Of a DNA stretch of 64,000 bases, positions 43,346-53,124 are shown one piece after another. Below the pieces are notes generated by a model. That model saw only the letters and a program-made list of their open reading frames with translations. It was not told where the DNA came from and ran no database searches. The position numbers and the translations under genes were made by a program. Source of the stretch: Bacteroidales bacterium (GTDB lineage Bacteria; Bacteroidota; Bacteroidia; Bacteroidales; UBA932); assembly GCA_017469745.1 (NCBI GenBank), contig JAFUFS010000004.1, positions 62,001 through 126,000 on the forward strand, read 5' to 3'. How positions within the stretch are numbered: position 1 is the first letter of the stretch; every line of letters begins with the position of its first letter.

Positions 43346-43840
43346 ATGAAGAGCAGAATCATCCTATTGGCTGCGGCGGCACTACTGTGCCTGACGGCGA
43401 CGGCGCAGCCGGCAAAACCATCCAAGCCGGAGAAATACATAGATTTCAAGGCAGTGCAGCCTGACGGCAAGGAGAAGAAACTGTCCGATTACGTCGGCAA
43501 AGGAAAGTACATCCTCGTGGACTTCTGGGCATCATGGTGCGGCCCCTGCAGGGAGGAAATCCCGAACATGAAGGACATCTATTATGAATTCCGAGGCGAG
43601 AAGTTCGACATTGTCGGAGCCCCGGTATTGGACAAGCCGGAAGCCACCCTCAAAGCCGTGGAAGAGCTTAAGATTCCCTGGACCCAGATCCTCAGCGTCC
43701 CCGAATCCGTCCCGAAGGACTACGGATTTCAATATATTCCCTACATAATCCTGGTCGGCCCCGACGGGACCATCCTGGAGACCAACCTCCGGGGAGACGG
43801 CATCCGTGCCGCGGTCAAGAAGCATCTGGGAATCAAGTAG
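43346..43840 (+). CDS. TlpA/ResA-like thioredoxin-fold protein, exported
   Basis: 164 aa. Signal peptide (SRIILLAAAALLCLTATAQP), then a compact thioredoxin domain with the redox motif WASWCGPCREE (near 72), the cis-Pro strand FQYIPYIILVGPDG, and a C-terminal helix. It reduces or isomerises disulfides in periplasmic proteins. The ATG at 43346 is chosen because it starts the signal peptide; an upstream in-frame ATG reaches into repeat copy 3. It is paralogous to the fragment at the left edge of the window. The metallophosphoesterase gene follows after 18 nt. Confidence 0.9.
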   Translation: MKSRIILLAAAALLCLTATAQPAKPSKPEKYIDFKAVQPDGKEKKLSDYVGKGKYILVDFWASWCGPCREEIPNMKDIYYEFRGEKFDIVGAPVLDKPEATLKAVEELKIPWTQILSVPESVPKDYGFQYIPYIILVGPDGTILETNLRGDGIRAAVKKHLGIK

Positions 43841-43858
43841 AAACATATTCAGAAAGAT

Positions 43859-45223
43859 ATGAAAAGAAGAACTTTCATCAAGGATACCGCATTGTTGGTT
43901 GCGGCAGCAAGTGCCGGCAATGCGGTGAATGCGGCGGAGAGATCCTTCGCTTCGCTCAGGATGACAGATGCCAGTAAGACAGATGTCAGTGGGGCAGATG
44001 ACGGAAAGCTGATAGTTTCGGCGCCGATGCTCCAGAATTTCGCAGAGACTTCCATCGGCGTGGCCTTCGCCGTGAGCGACCTGGCGAACGGCTATGTACT
44101 TATCGGTGAGCAGCCTGACCTGAGCGATGCCCGCAAAGTAAAATGCGGCGGTTACCGTCTGACTGAACTGAGCGACAAGGTGAGCCAGATCCGCGTCACC
44201 GGTCTCAAGCCTTCGACAAAATACTACTACAAGATCGGAGCAGACAGGATCCACTACGGTGGTGGCTACGACATGAAGATCCTCGGCAACGAGGAGGATC
44301 CCAGGGTGTACAGTTTCATCACTGCAGGTGCGGCCAGCAAGGCCAAGTTCTGTGTGATCAACGACACCCATGTCCGTTGGAATGCCATTGAGCCCACGAT
44401 CGAAAAGGTGTCGAGTCTCTCGCCGTCCTGCGTGATCTGGAACGGAGATGCCTCCAACACCCAGGAAACCATTGAAAGCCAGGTGGGAATATTCCTTGAT
44501 CCGCAGATCAGCAGGAAGGACTACGCTTCTCAGACGCCCTATCTTTTCTGCCCAGGCAACCACGATTCCCGAGGCATGGCCAACCGCCATCTGGAGAAGG
44601 TCTGGATGTTCCGCCAGCCCGAGGAAAGATCCTCCAGGGACTGGGATCTAGGAAGGAATTTCGCCGTCCGTCTGGGAGACATCGCCCTTATCGGCCTTGA
44701 CACCGCCGAGGACAAGCTGGACACCAATCCTATTTTCGCAGGACTGTTCAACAGTGGCGAGTATCGCAAGGCCCAGGTCGCCTGGCTCAAGGATGTCCTG
44801 AAACGGAAGGAGATAGCCAAGGCTCCTTACCTGGTGGCTTTCTGCCACATTCCGCTCTTCGATTCGGATCCTACCGCAAATCCCGGGGACGTCGCTCCGG
44901 CCGACAAGGATCCGCGTTACAAGCATGATTTCGCTATCTGGCAGCGCACCTGCTCAGAACTTTGGGGACCGGTTCTCGACAAGGCCGGTTGCCAGCTCGT
45001 GATCACCGCCCATCAGCACATTTACCGTTACGACGCTCCTGCGGGCGACAGGCACTGGGGGCATCTCGTGGGCGGAGGCCCCGACATGGATCCTGCGAAA
45101 GAGGGCAGGTTCCCCACGGTCATCGAGGGAGAAGTCAAAGACAGGAAGCTTACGGTCACGGTCCACAACATCCTGACCGGAAAGGTTCAGGACACCTTCA
45201 CTTTCGCTCCGCGCAAGCGTTAG
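43859..45223 (+). CDS. Exported calcineurin-like metallophosphoesterase
   Basis: 454 aa. The N-terminus KRRTFIKDTALLVAAASAGNA looks like a Tat-type signal (twin Arg). A fibronectin-like N-domain (ETSIGVAFAVSDLANGYV) precedes the calcineurin-like core: CVINDTHVRWN (metal Asp, His), VIWNGDASN, LFCPGNHDSRG, AFCHIPLFD and ITAHQHIYRY supply the dimetal ligands. Purple-acid-phosphatase-like members act on phosphomonoesters outside the cytoplasm. Residues 27-36 (RSFASLRMT) derive from an inserted repeat, followed by a 15-bp tandem repeat coding TDxSx. Its stop TAG overlaps the stop of the convergent SPOR gene by two bases. Confidence 0.88.
   Translation: MKRRTFIKDTALLVAAASAGNAVNAAERSFASLRMTDASKTDVSGADDGKLIVSAPMLQNFAETSIGVAFAVSDLANGYVLIGEQPDLSDARKVKCGGYRLTELSDKVSQIRVTGLKPSTKYYYKIGADRIHYGGGYDMKILGNEEDPRVYSFITAGAASKAKFCVINDTHVRWNAIEPTIEKVSSLSPSCVIWNGDASNTQETIESQVGIFLDPQISRKDYASQTPYLFCPGNHDSRGMANRHLEKVWMFRQPEERSSRDWDLGRNFAVRLGDIALIGLDTAEDKLDTNPIFAGLFNSGEYRKAQVAWLKDVLKRKEIAKAPYLVAFCHIPLFDSDPTANPGDVAPADKDPRYKHDFAIWQRTCSELWGPVLDKAGCQLVITAHQHIYRYDAPAGDRHWGHLVGGGPDMDPAKEGRFPTVIEGEVKDRKLTVTVHNILTGKVQDTFTFAPRKR
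43940..43967 (+). repeat. Interspersed 28-bp repeat inserted in the metallophosphoesterase gene
   Basis: Identical over 28 bases to 13708-13735 in the YfhO gene, but here it is read from the other strand, giving RSFASLRMT. It sits at the signal-peptide/mature junction, a place tolerant of insertions. Confidence 0.85.
43963..44004 (+). repeat. Short tandem repeat, period 15 bp, 2.8 copies
   Basis: Units at 43963, 43978 and 43993 share GACAGATGnCAGTnn and encode TDASK, TDVSG, ADD. The array begins inside the end of the 28-bp interspersed repeat, so the two may have arisen together. Confidence 0.75.
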
Positions 45224-47055
45224 TCTGATTCTGTAAGGGAGACATTAGCCGAGCCGAGGGCCTTGAGAGCGTTCAAGAGTTCCTCGGCTTCTTCCTTGCC
45301 CTCGAAAGGACCGACCTTGAAGACCACGGATCCGTTCTCGATGCTCTTGACAAGATCCTTGTCAGAGTGCTCGTGGATCGCAGTCATCATGGCCTCTCCG
45401 AGAGATTGTCCGTTCTCGGGGAAGATTACCACGGTGTAGAGTTTCTGCTCTTCGAACTTCCTGGCGTTGGCTACGCTGACGCTCTGGCCGTCACGCCAAG
45501 CGGTGATCTCGGCGGTCCTGAAGCCCAGTTTCTTGACCTTGTTGAGGTTGGCAAGGACATCCTTGTAGGTGCGGAACACTCCCACGGAGTAGATGTACTT
45601 GCTGCCGGACTGCTTCTCGAAGACAGGGCTCAAGCCCTTGATGTCCTGGACGGTGGCCTTCCTGGACTGGGTGAATATGCGGATCTGGTAGACGAGGCCT
45701 TCGGGGAGGCTGTTGTCCTCGGCGAACCTTCCCTCGGGAAGGATCATGAATGAATAGTCGAACTTCCTGACAGGCTTCCTGATCTGGAGCTTAGGCGCCG
45801 GACCGTAGCTGTTACGCGAGAAGGTGTAGCCTGAGGCGGCTCCGACCACTTCCTTGTCGGCCTTTGCCTGGAGCTTTGACGCGTCGATGACTATTCCCTT
45901 TGAAAGGAAATCCATCTCGATGGACTGAAGCTCCTTGACCGCGGTCTGGAGGGTCTTGTTCAGCTCCGGAAGGAGGAGTTCCTTTTCCTGGATGGTCGCC
46001 GAAAGCTCGGCCTTCCGTTCATCAGTGGCTGATGAATATTCATTCCTGAGATTGTCAAGGCTGCTGTTGAACTGCGAGACCGAATCCCTGAGGGAGCGGA
46101 CTTCCTTGATCTTGTCGATGTAGCGGCGGGTTTCTTCGCTCTTCGGATCCTGGTCTTCAACAGCGGAACCGTTGTCCATCCTCGAAGGATCGTTTGCCGG
46201 CTTCAGTGCGGCCAGCTGCCGGAGTTCTTCCACATCGGAGAAAGCCCTGCGGACGGGCATCCCGTCATATTCAAGGACGTAGATGCAGACGCTGTCCTTC
46301 GAGCACTCGCGGTTGGAGGCGAAGATCGAGTAGCGGCCGTCCTCGGAGTTGATGAACAGGAAGTCGTCGTAGGGGGATGAATATGGGAACCCCATGTTGA
46401 CCGGAACGTCCCAGTCCTTGGTCTCCGGGTTCCAGGTGGAGACGTAAAGGTCGTAGCCTCCCATCCCGTAGAGTCCCTTCGATGCGAAGTAGAGGGATTT
46501 CCCGTCGGGGGACAGCATCGGGTAGATTTCGTCCGAGGAGCTCGTCATCTGTTCGTTTATGAGCATCGGAGCGGACCACAGGGAGTCTGCAAGGAAGGTC
46601 CTGTAGATGTTGCGGATGCCATCCTCGTCCTCTGCCGAATAGTAGATGTCGCTGGCTCCTTCAGGGATGTAGACCGCACGTGCAAGGTCCCCGTTTCCTA
46701 GGGAGTCGAGCTGGTTGGGAGTCTTCCTCCAGCTGTTGTTCTTGAGGGGGTAGAAAAGGAAGAAATCCTTGAGGGGAAAAGTCTGTTTTGCGACCACTAC
46801 AGGCTGGCTGCAGAAGTCCATCATCCGAAGTCCGTTCTGGCTCATGATGAGCAGGTCTTCGGCCTTAGCCCTGGCGGTGGAATCTTGTTCTACGGCCTCT
46901 TGGCAAAGCCTTGCGGCAGAAGGATAATCGTATTTGAGCCTGGCTGAATCAGCCCTCTGAAGGAGCCTGTCCGCCGGGGTCTGGGCGCCGGCATCAAAGG
47001 TGCTGATGGATGCGGCGAAGAGTATGCTGAGAATGTAAAAAGCCTTCTTTTTCAT
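45220..47055 (-). CDS. Exported PD40/SPOR-domain protein
   Basis: 611 aa. Signal peptide to about 24 (FDAGAQTPADR). An alpha-helical TPR-like segment (RLLQRADSARLKYDYPSAARLCQEAVEQDS) precedes WD40-like PD40 blades: DIYYSAEDEDGIRNIY, YPMLSPDGKSLYFASKGLYGMGGYDLY. A coiled coil lies around 300-380, and the C-terminal third carries SPOR-like repeats (IYSVGVFRTYKDVLANLNKVKKLGF; YTVVIFPENGQ; VFKVGPFEGKEEAEELLNALKALG). SPOR domains bind denuded peptidoglycan, and PD40 proteins of this type occur in envelope complexes. It probably helps link the outer membrane to the cell wall. Upstream is a TATTTTTG -7 box. Confidence 0.82.
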   Translation of the reverse strand: MKKKAFYILSILFAASISTFDAGAQTPADRLLQRADSARLKYDYPSAARLCQEAVEQDSTARAKAEDLLIMSQNGLRMMDFCSQPVVVAKQTFPLKDFFLFYPLKNNSWRKTPNQLDSLGNGDLARAVYIPEGASDIYYSAEDEDGIRNIYRTFLADSLWSAPMLINEQMTSSSDEIYPMLSPDGKSLYFASKGLYGMGGYDLYVSTWNPETKDWDVPVNMGFPYSSPYDDFLFINSEDGRYSIFASNRECSKDSVCIYVLEYDGMPVRRAFSDVEELRQLAALKPANDPSRMDNGSAVEDQDPKSEETRRYIDKIKEVRSLRDSVSQFNSSLDNLRNEYSSATDERKAELSATIQEKELLLPELNKTLQTAVKELQSIEMDFLSKGIVIDASKLQAKADKEVVGAASGYTFSRNSYGPAPKLQIRKPVRKFDYSFMILPEGRFAEDNSLPEGLVYQIRIFTQSRKATVQDIKGLSPVFEKQSGSKYIYSVGVFRTYKDVLANLNKVKKLGFRTAEITAWRDGQSVSVANARKFEEQKLYTVVIFPENGQSLGEAMMTAIHEHSDKDLVKSIENGSVVFKVGPFEGKEEAEELLNALKALGSANVSLTESD

Positions 47056-47082
47056 TGCGGAAAAACAGGGTCAATGCGTCTG

Positions 47083-47090
47083 CAAAAATA
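47083..47090 (-). promoter_or_regulatory. -7 box upstream of the PD40/SPOR gene
   Basis: TATTTTTG on the minus strand, matching TAnnTTTG, 27 nt before the start. Confidence 0.5.
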
Positions 47091-47109
47091 AGAAATACTT
47101 GGCAGATAA

Positions 47110-47139
47110 TTTCTTTCTAAGAAAAAAATGCTAAATTTG
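47110..47139 (+). promoter_or_regulatory. Promoter for secDF
   Basis: TTTC (47110-47113), 18 nt, TAAATTTG (47132-47139). The leader to the ATG at 47195 is about 50 nt and A-rich, typical of well-expressed Bacteroidota genes lacking Shine-Dalgarno sequences. Confidence 0.55.
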
Positions 47140-47194
47140 TACCCTTATTTTTATGCGCAAAAGCTAAAACAATAAAAAAATAAAGTAAAAAGTT

Positions 47195-50100
47195 ATGCAA
47201 AGTAAAGGTTGGATAAGGCTTGTCGCCATCCTGCTAGCGATCGCTTCCCTGTGGCAGCTTTCCTTCACGGCGGTGACGGCCATCCAGGAAAAGAAGGCAG
47301 ACAAGTTCGCGGAGAAAGCTGCGGTTGCCGCTATGAATTCCTCATCTTTCTCCAAGATCGCCTCAGAGGACCAGGCTTATTATCTGGACTCTATCAGGAA
47401 AGACCAGAACAGGGTCTACATTGATTCAATTTCATCCCAGAAAGTTTATCTCTGGAACACCTACAAGGATTGCAAGGCCAAGGAAATCAACCTCGGTCTG
47501 GACCTCAAGGGCGGTATGAACGTCATGCTGCAGGTCCAGCTCCAGGACCTTGTGAGGGCTCTCTCCGGCGACAACCCGTCACCTGAGTTCCAGAGGGCTC
47601 TTGCTCTTGCAAAGGAGCGTAGCGTCAACTCCAGGGATGATTTCATAACCCTTTTCGGCAACGCTTGGAAGGAAGTCGGCGGCGGTCAGAGGCTTGCCCA
47701 GATCTTCGGTACCTACGAGATGAAGGACAAGATCAAGCCCGAATCCACCGATGCAGAGGTCCTGAGCGTCATCCGTTCCGAGTCCGAGAGTGCAGTTGCT
47801 AACTCATTCAACGTCCTGAGGAACCGTATCGACCGTTTCGGTGTCACCCAGCCTTCCATCCAGAAGCTTGGCAACAGCGGACGTATCCTCGTCGAACTCC
47901 CTGGTGTCAAGGAGCCTGAGCGTGTGAGGAAGCTCCTCCAGGGTACCGCCTCCCTCGAATTCTGGGAGACTTTCACCAATCAGGAGATTTCCGGTTATCT
48001 CGCAGAGGCCAACGCCAAGCTTGCTGAGATCCTTGCAGACGAGTCCGTGAGCGCAGCCGAGACCCCTGCTACCGAAAGCGCTGATTCTCTCCTCGCTTCC
48101 GAGATTGCCCAGAACCAGGTTTCCGAGGCTGATCTTGAGGCCTACAGGAAGCAGAACCCTATCTTCGCAGTCCTGACTCCTTCACAGTACACCGGCAATG
48201 CCTGCATCGGTTTCGCAACCGCAGTCGATACTGCCAAGGTCAACAGGTATCTCTCGATGCCTCAGGTTGCTGAGATCTTCCCTGCAGAGTTCCGTCCGAT
48301 GTGGTCCGTCAAGCCTTCAGAGATGTTCGAGGCTGACAACATCTTCGAACTCGTGGCTATCAAGTCCACTTCCAGGGATGGCAAGGCCAAGCTCGACGGT
48401 GGTGTCGTCACCGACGCCCGCGTCGTCTACGACCACGGTTCCAACGGTGAGCCTTCTGTTTCCATGAGCATGAACGCCGAAGGTGCCAACATCTGGGCCC
48501 GCATGACCGGCGACAACGTCGGAAGGCAGATCGCCATCGTCCTCGACGGCATGGTCTATTCCTATCCTAATGTCAACAGCGCCATCACAGGCGGCCAGTC
48601 CTCCATCACCGGTCACTTCACCCCTGAGGAGGCAACCGACCTTGTGAACGTCCTCAAGTCCGGTAAGCTTCCCGCCCCTGCGACCATCATCCAGGAGCAG
48701 GTTGTCGGACCTTCCCTCGGTGCCAAGTCGATCAGGGCTGGTATGATCTCCTTCCTGATCGCCTTCCTGCTCGTCCTCATCTACATGATATTCTTCTATC
48801 AGGGTGCAGGTCTTGCAGCTGACGTCGCCCTCCTTTGCAACGTGCTTCTCCTCTTCGGAGTCCTCGTTTCCTTCGGAGCCGTCCTGACTCTGCCGGGTAT
48901 CGCCGGTCTCGTCTTGACAATGGGTATGGCTGTGGATGCCAACGTGATCATCTATGAACGTATCAAGGAGGAGCTTGCCGCCGGCAAGGGCCTGAGCAAG
49001 GCCGTTTCCGACGGTTACAAGAACGCCTATTCCGCCATCATCGACGGTCAGGTCACTACCCTCCTCACCGGTATCGTCCTCTTCATCTTCGGTTCCGGTC
49101 CTGTCCAGGGCTTCGCTACCACTCTGATCATCGGTATCATCACCTCTGTTCTCACTTCCATCTTCATCACCCGTCTGATCTTCGACGACCGTATCAAGAA
49201 GGGAAAGAACATCACTTTCGAGAACAGCCTCACCAAGAACTTCATGAAGAACACCCACTTCGATTTCATCGGAGCACGCAAGGTGTCCTACATTGTTTCA
49301 GGTGCCCTGATCCTCATCTCCCTTGTTTCCATCTTCACCAAGGGCTTCACCTACGGTGTCGACTTCACCGGTGGCCGTACCTATGTCGTCCGCTTCGACA
49401 AGCCCGTCACTGCTGAGGAGATCCGCCAGGCCGCTATCGCCGAGTTCGACGGTGCAGTCGAGGTCAAGCAGTTCGGTGGTGAGAGCCAGATGAAGATCAC
49501 GACCCAGTACAAGAACGACGAGGAGTCCAGCGAGGTCGATGCAGAGGTTGAGGGCAAGCTCTTCAATGCCCTGAGTCCTTTCTTCGCTGAGAAGCTCAGC
49601 CTGGGTGAGTTCAAGTCAACTCTCGAGAATGCCAACGGTATCATCTCCTCTGACAAGGTAGGTCCTACCATCGCCAACGACATCAAGCGTGACGCTATCA
49701 TCGCCGTCATCCTTGCCCTCATCGTCATCTTCGCCTACATTGCCTTCAGGTTCAGGGGCTGGACATGGGGTCTCGGTGGTGTCGTCTCACTGGCCCACAC
49801 CGCAATCATCGTCATCGGTTTCTTCTCGCTGTTCTCCGGCATCCTGCCGTTCAACCTCGACGTTGACCAGACGTTCATTGCGGCTATCCTGACCATCATC
49901 GGTTACGCTATCAACGATAACGTGGTTATCTTCGACCGTATCCGTGAGTACAGGACCCTCCACCCGAACACCGACATCAAGACCAACACCAACCTGGCGT
50001 TGAACGCTACCCTCACCCGTACGGTCAACACCTCGGTCTCCACCCTCGTCACCATGCTTGCAATTGCAATCTGGGGAGGTGAGTCCATCAGGGGTCTTGC

Positions 50101-50236
50101 AGTCGCCCTCATCCTTGGTATCTGCATCGGTACTTATGCATCCATCTTCATCGGAACTCCGGTGATGTACGATGCCACCATCTCCCGTCAGAAGAAGCTT
50201 GCTGAAGCTCCTGCCAAGAAGACTTCAAAGAAGTAA
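47195..50236 (+). CDS. secDF: SecDF fusion protein, protein-export accessory translocase
   Basis: 1013 aa: SecD and SecF joined in one chain, as usual in Bacteroidota. It uses the proton gradient to pull preproteins out of SecYEG. SecD part: first span at 5-25, motif LGLDLKGGMNVM (near 100), P1 domain, DGMVYSYPNVNSAITGGQSSI, and a spans block with MAVDANVIIYERIKEEL. SecF part starts near 690: FDFIGARK, GVDFTGGRTYVVRF, GYAINDNVVIFDRIREY. The acidic residues in both xxDxNVIxxxRI motifs are the proton-path ligands. An insertion of about 60 residues rich in Ala/Glu/Ser (ESVSAAETPATESADS) lies near 290. It is alone in its transcript. Confidence 0.97.
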   Translation: MQSKGWIRLVAILLAIASLWQLSFTAVTAIQEKKADKFAEKAAVAAMNSSSFSKIASEDQAYYLDSIRKDQNRVYIDSISSQKVYLWNTYKDCKAKEINLGLDLKGGMNVMLQVQLQDLVRALSGDNPSPEFQRALALAKERSVNSRDDFITLFGNAWKEVGGGQRLAQIFGTYEMKDKIKPESTDAEVLSVIRSESESAVANSFNVLRNRIDRFGVTQPSIQKLGNSGRILVELPGVKEPERVRKLLQGTASLEFWETFTNQEISGYLAEANAKLAEILADESVSAAETPATESADSLLASEIAQNQVSEADLEAYRKQNPIFAVLTPSQYTGNACIGFATAVDTAKVNRYLSMPQVAEIFPAEFRPMWSVKPSEMFEADNIFELVAIKSTSRDGKAKLDGGVVTDARVVYDHGSNGEPSVSMSMNAEGANIWARMTGDNVGRQIAIVLDGMVYSYPNVNSAITGGQSSITGHFTPEEATDLVNVLKSGKLPAPATIIQEQVVGPSLGAKSIRAGMISFLIAFLLVLIYMIFFYQGAGLAADVALLCNVLLLFGVLVSFGAVLTLPGIAGLVLTMGMAVDANVIIYERIKEELAAGKGLSKAVSDGYKNAYSAIIDGQVTTLLTGIVLFIFGSGPVQGFATTLIIGIITSVLTSIFITRLIFDDRIKKGKNITFENSLTKNFMKNTHFDFIGARKVSYIVSGALILISLVSIFTKGFTYGVDFTGGRTYVVRFDKPVTAEEIRQAAIAEFDGAVEVKQFGGESQMKITTQYKNDEESSEVDAEVEGKLFNALSPFFAEKLSLGEFKSTLENANGIISSDKVGPTIANDIKRDAIIAVILALIVIFAYIAFRFRGWTWGLGGVVSLAHTAIIVIGFFSLFSGILPFNLDVDQTFIAAILTIIGYAINDNVVIFDRIREYRTLHPNTDIKTNTNLALNATLTRTVNTSVSTLVTMLAIAIWGGESIRGLAVALILGICIGTYASIFIGTPVMYDATISRQKKLAEAPAKKTSKK

Positions 50237-50255
50237 AAACCATTATTAATAACTG

Positions 50256-50288
50256 AAAGCGCCGGCCCCCAAAAGTCGGCGCTTTGCA
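50256..50288 (+). terminator. Terminator after secDF
   Basis: A 9-bp perfect stem (AAAGCGCCG / CGGCGCTTT) with a 12-nt loop. The T-run is only three bases, so termination may be partial and allow some read-through to aspA. Confidence 0.7.
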
Positions 50289-50300
50289 ATAGCCAACAAC

Positions 50301-51692
50301 ATGAAAGAGAATTTCAGAATCGAATCTGACCTGCTAGGTGAGCTTCAGGTTCCTGCCGATGCCTACTACGGCGTACAGACGCAGAGGGCATTGAACAACT
50401 ACAAGATTTCCAACACAAGGATGTGTGACTATCCTGACTATGTCATCGCAATGGCATGCATCAAGCTGGCTGCAGCCGAGACCAACAAGGAACTCGGAGC
50501 CCTTGATCCGGAGATTGCTGATGCGATCGTGGCTGCATGCCGTGAGATCATCGACGGCAAGTTCCACGACCAGTTCCCCGTGGACATGATGCAGGGCGGC
50601 GCCGGTACCTCAGTCAACATGAACGCCAACGAGGTCATCGCCAACCGCGCCCTCGAAATCATGGGTCATGAGAAGGGTGAATATAAGTTCTGTTCCCCCA
50701 ACGACCATGTCAACTGCGCCCAGTCCACCAACGACGCCTATCCTTCAGCTTTCCGCTATGCTTTCATCCGCATGAACAGGAAGCTCGAGAAGAGCCTCAA
50801 GGACCTCATCGAGGCCTTCAGGCAGAAGGGTGTCGAGTTCAAGGACGTTATAAAGATGGGCCGTACCCAGCTTCAGGATGCAGTCCCAATGACTTCCGGC
50901 CAGGAGTTCCATGCCTATGCCACCAACCTCGGTGAGGAGGTTCTCAATCTTGAGAGGAACGTCAACCTTCTCTATGAGATCAACATGGGCGGAACCGCCA
51001 TCGGTACCGGTCTCAATGCAAAGCCTGGATTCGCCGAGCTCTGCGCCAGGAAGCTTACCGAACTCACCGGCGAGAAGTTCATAGCAGCCCCCGACCTCGT
51101 GGAGGCCACCCCTGACACCGGTGCTTACGTGAGCTACTCAGGTGCCCTCAAGAGGCTGGCTGTCAAGCTTTCCAAGATCTGCAACGACCTCAGGCTCATG
51201 GCTTCCGGTCCCCGTTGCGGTCTCAAGGAGATCAACCTTCCTCCTAAGGCTCCCGGATCCTCCATCATGCCCGGAAAGGTCAATCCCGTCATCCCCGAGG
51301 TCACGAACCAGGTCTGCTTCAAGGTTATCGGCAACGACACCACCGTGTCCTTCGCAGCCGAGGCCGGACAGCTCCAGCTCAACGTCATGGAACCTGTCAT
51401 TGCAGAGTCCATCATGGAGAGCATCACCTGGCTGACCAATGCGATGAACACCCTCCGCACCGAGTGTATCGAAGGAATCACTGTCAACAAGGAACGCTGC
51501 TACGACATGGTCAAGAACAGCATCGGCATCGTCACCGCCCTCAACCCGATCATCGGCTACAAGGCCAGCACCAAGATCGCCAAGGAGGCCCTCGAGACCA
51601 ACCGTTCCGTCTACGACATCGTCCTCGAGCAGGGCATAATGACCAAGGAAGACCTTGACAAAGCCCTCGATCCAGAGAACATGATCGGATAA
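50301..51692 (+). CDS. aspA: Aspartate ammonia-lyase
   Basis: 463 aa. It converts L-aspartate to fumarate and ammonia in the cytoplasm; in Bacteroidales this feeds fumarate respiration and succinate formation. Fumarase/aspartase superfamily signatures: substrate-binding GGAGTSVNMNANEV and VNCAQSTNDAYPSA, and the flexible loop with catalytic Ser in GSSIMPGKVNP. DAYYGVQTQRA at the N-terminus and the KxN of the SS loop fit aspartase; class II fumarase shares them, so specificity is likely but not proven by sequence alone. It begins 13 nt after the secDF terminator. Confidence 0.92.
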   Translation: MKENFRIESDLLGELQVPADAYYGVQTQRALNNYKISNTRMCDYPDYVIAMACIKLAAAETNKELGALDPEIADAIVAACREIIDGKFHDQFPVDMMQGGAGTSVNMNANEVIANRALEIMGHEKGEYKFCSPNDHVNCAQSTNDAYPSAFRYAFIRMNRKLEKSLKDLIEAFRQKGVEFKDVIKMGRTQLQDAVPMTSGQEFHAYATNLGEEVLNLERNVNLLYEINMGGTAIGTGLNAKPGFAELCARKLTELTGEKFIAAPDLVEATPDTGAYVSYSGALKRLAVKLSKICNDLRLMASGPRCGLKEINLPPKAPGSSIMPGKVNPVIPEVTNQVCFKVIGNDTTVSFAAEAGQLQLNVMEPVIAESIMESITWLTNAMNTLRTECIEGITVNKERCYDMVKNSIGIVTALNPIIGYKASTKIAKEALETNRSVYDIVLEQGIMTKEDLDKALDPENMIG

Positions 51693-51697
51693 AAAAA

Positions 51698-51733
51698 AGA
51701 GCGGCGGCCCGGAAGGGTCGCCGCTTCTTCTTT
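51698..51733. terminator. Bidirectional terminator between aspA and eno
   Basis: AGCGGCGgCC pairs with GGgTCGCCGCT (7-bp core plus inner pairs), flanked by an A-run on the left and a T/C-rich run on the right, serving both convergent genes. Confidence 0.8.
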
Positions 51734-51745
51734 CAAATCAAATGC

Positions 51746-53056
<1,311 letters not shown>

Positions 53057-53090
53057 TTATAAAAATATTAAGTAGTTTTCAACTATCTCA

Positions 53091-53124
53091 CAAAGATAAG
53101 AATTATTCCTTAATAACCCTCAAA
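53091..53124 (-). promoter_or_regulatory. Promoter for eno
   Basis: On the minus strand TTTG (53124-53121), 22 nt, TATCTTTG (53098-53091). The -33 element directly abuts the stop codon of the upstream efflux gene. Leader about 37 nt. Confidence 0.6.

Noticed and set aside
43195..43464. Open frame reading through repeat copy 3 into the TlpA gene
   Set aside because: Its first half is a translation of the structured repeat core (RRFAAPPFASLRSAP) and its second half is the TlpA-like gene in the wrong frame. It is a spurious product of the repeat.
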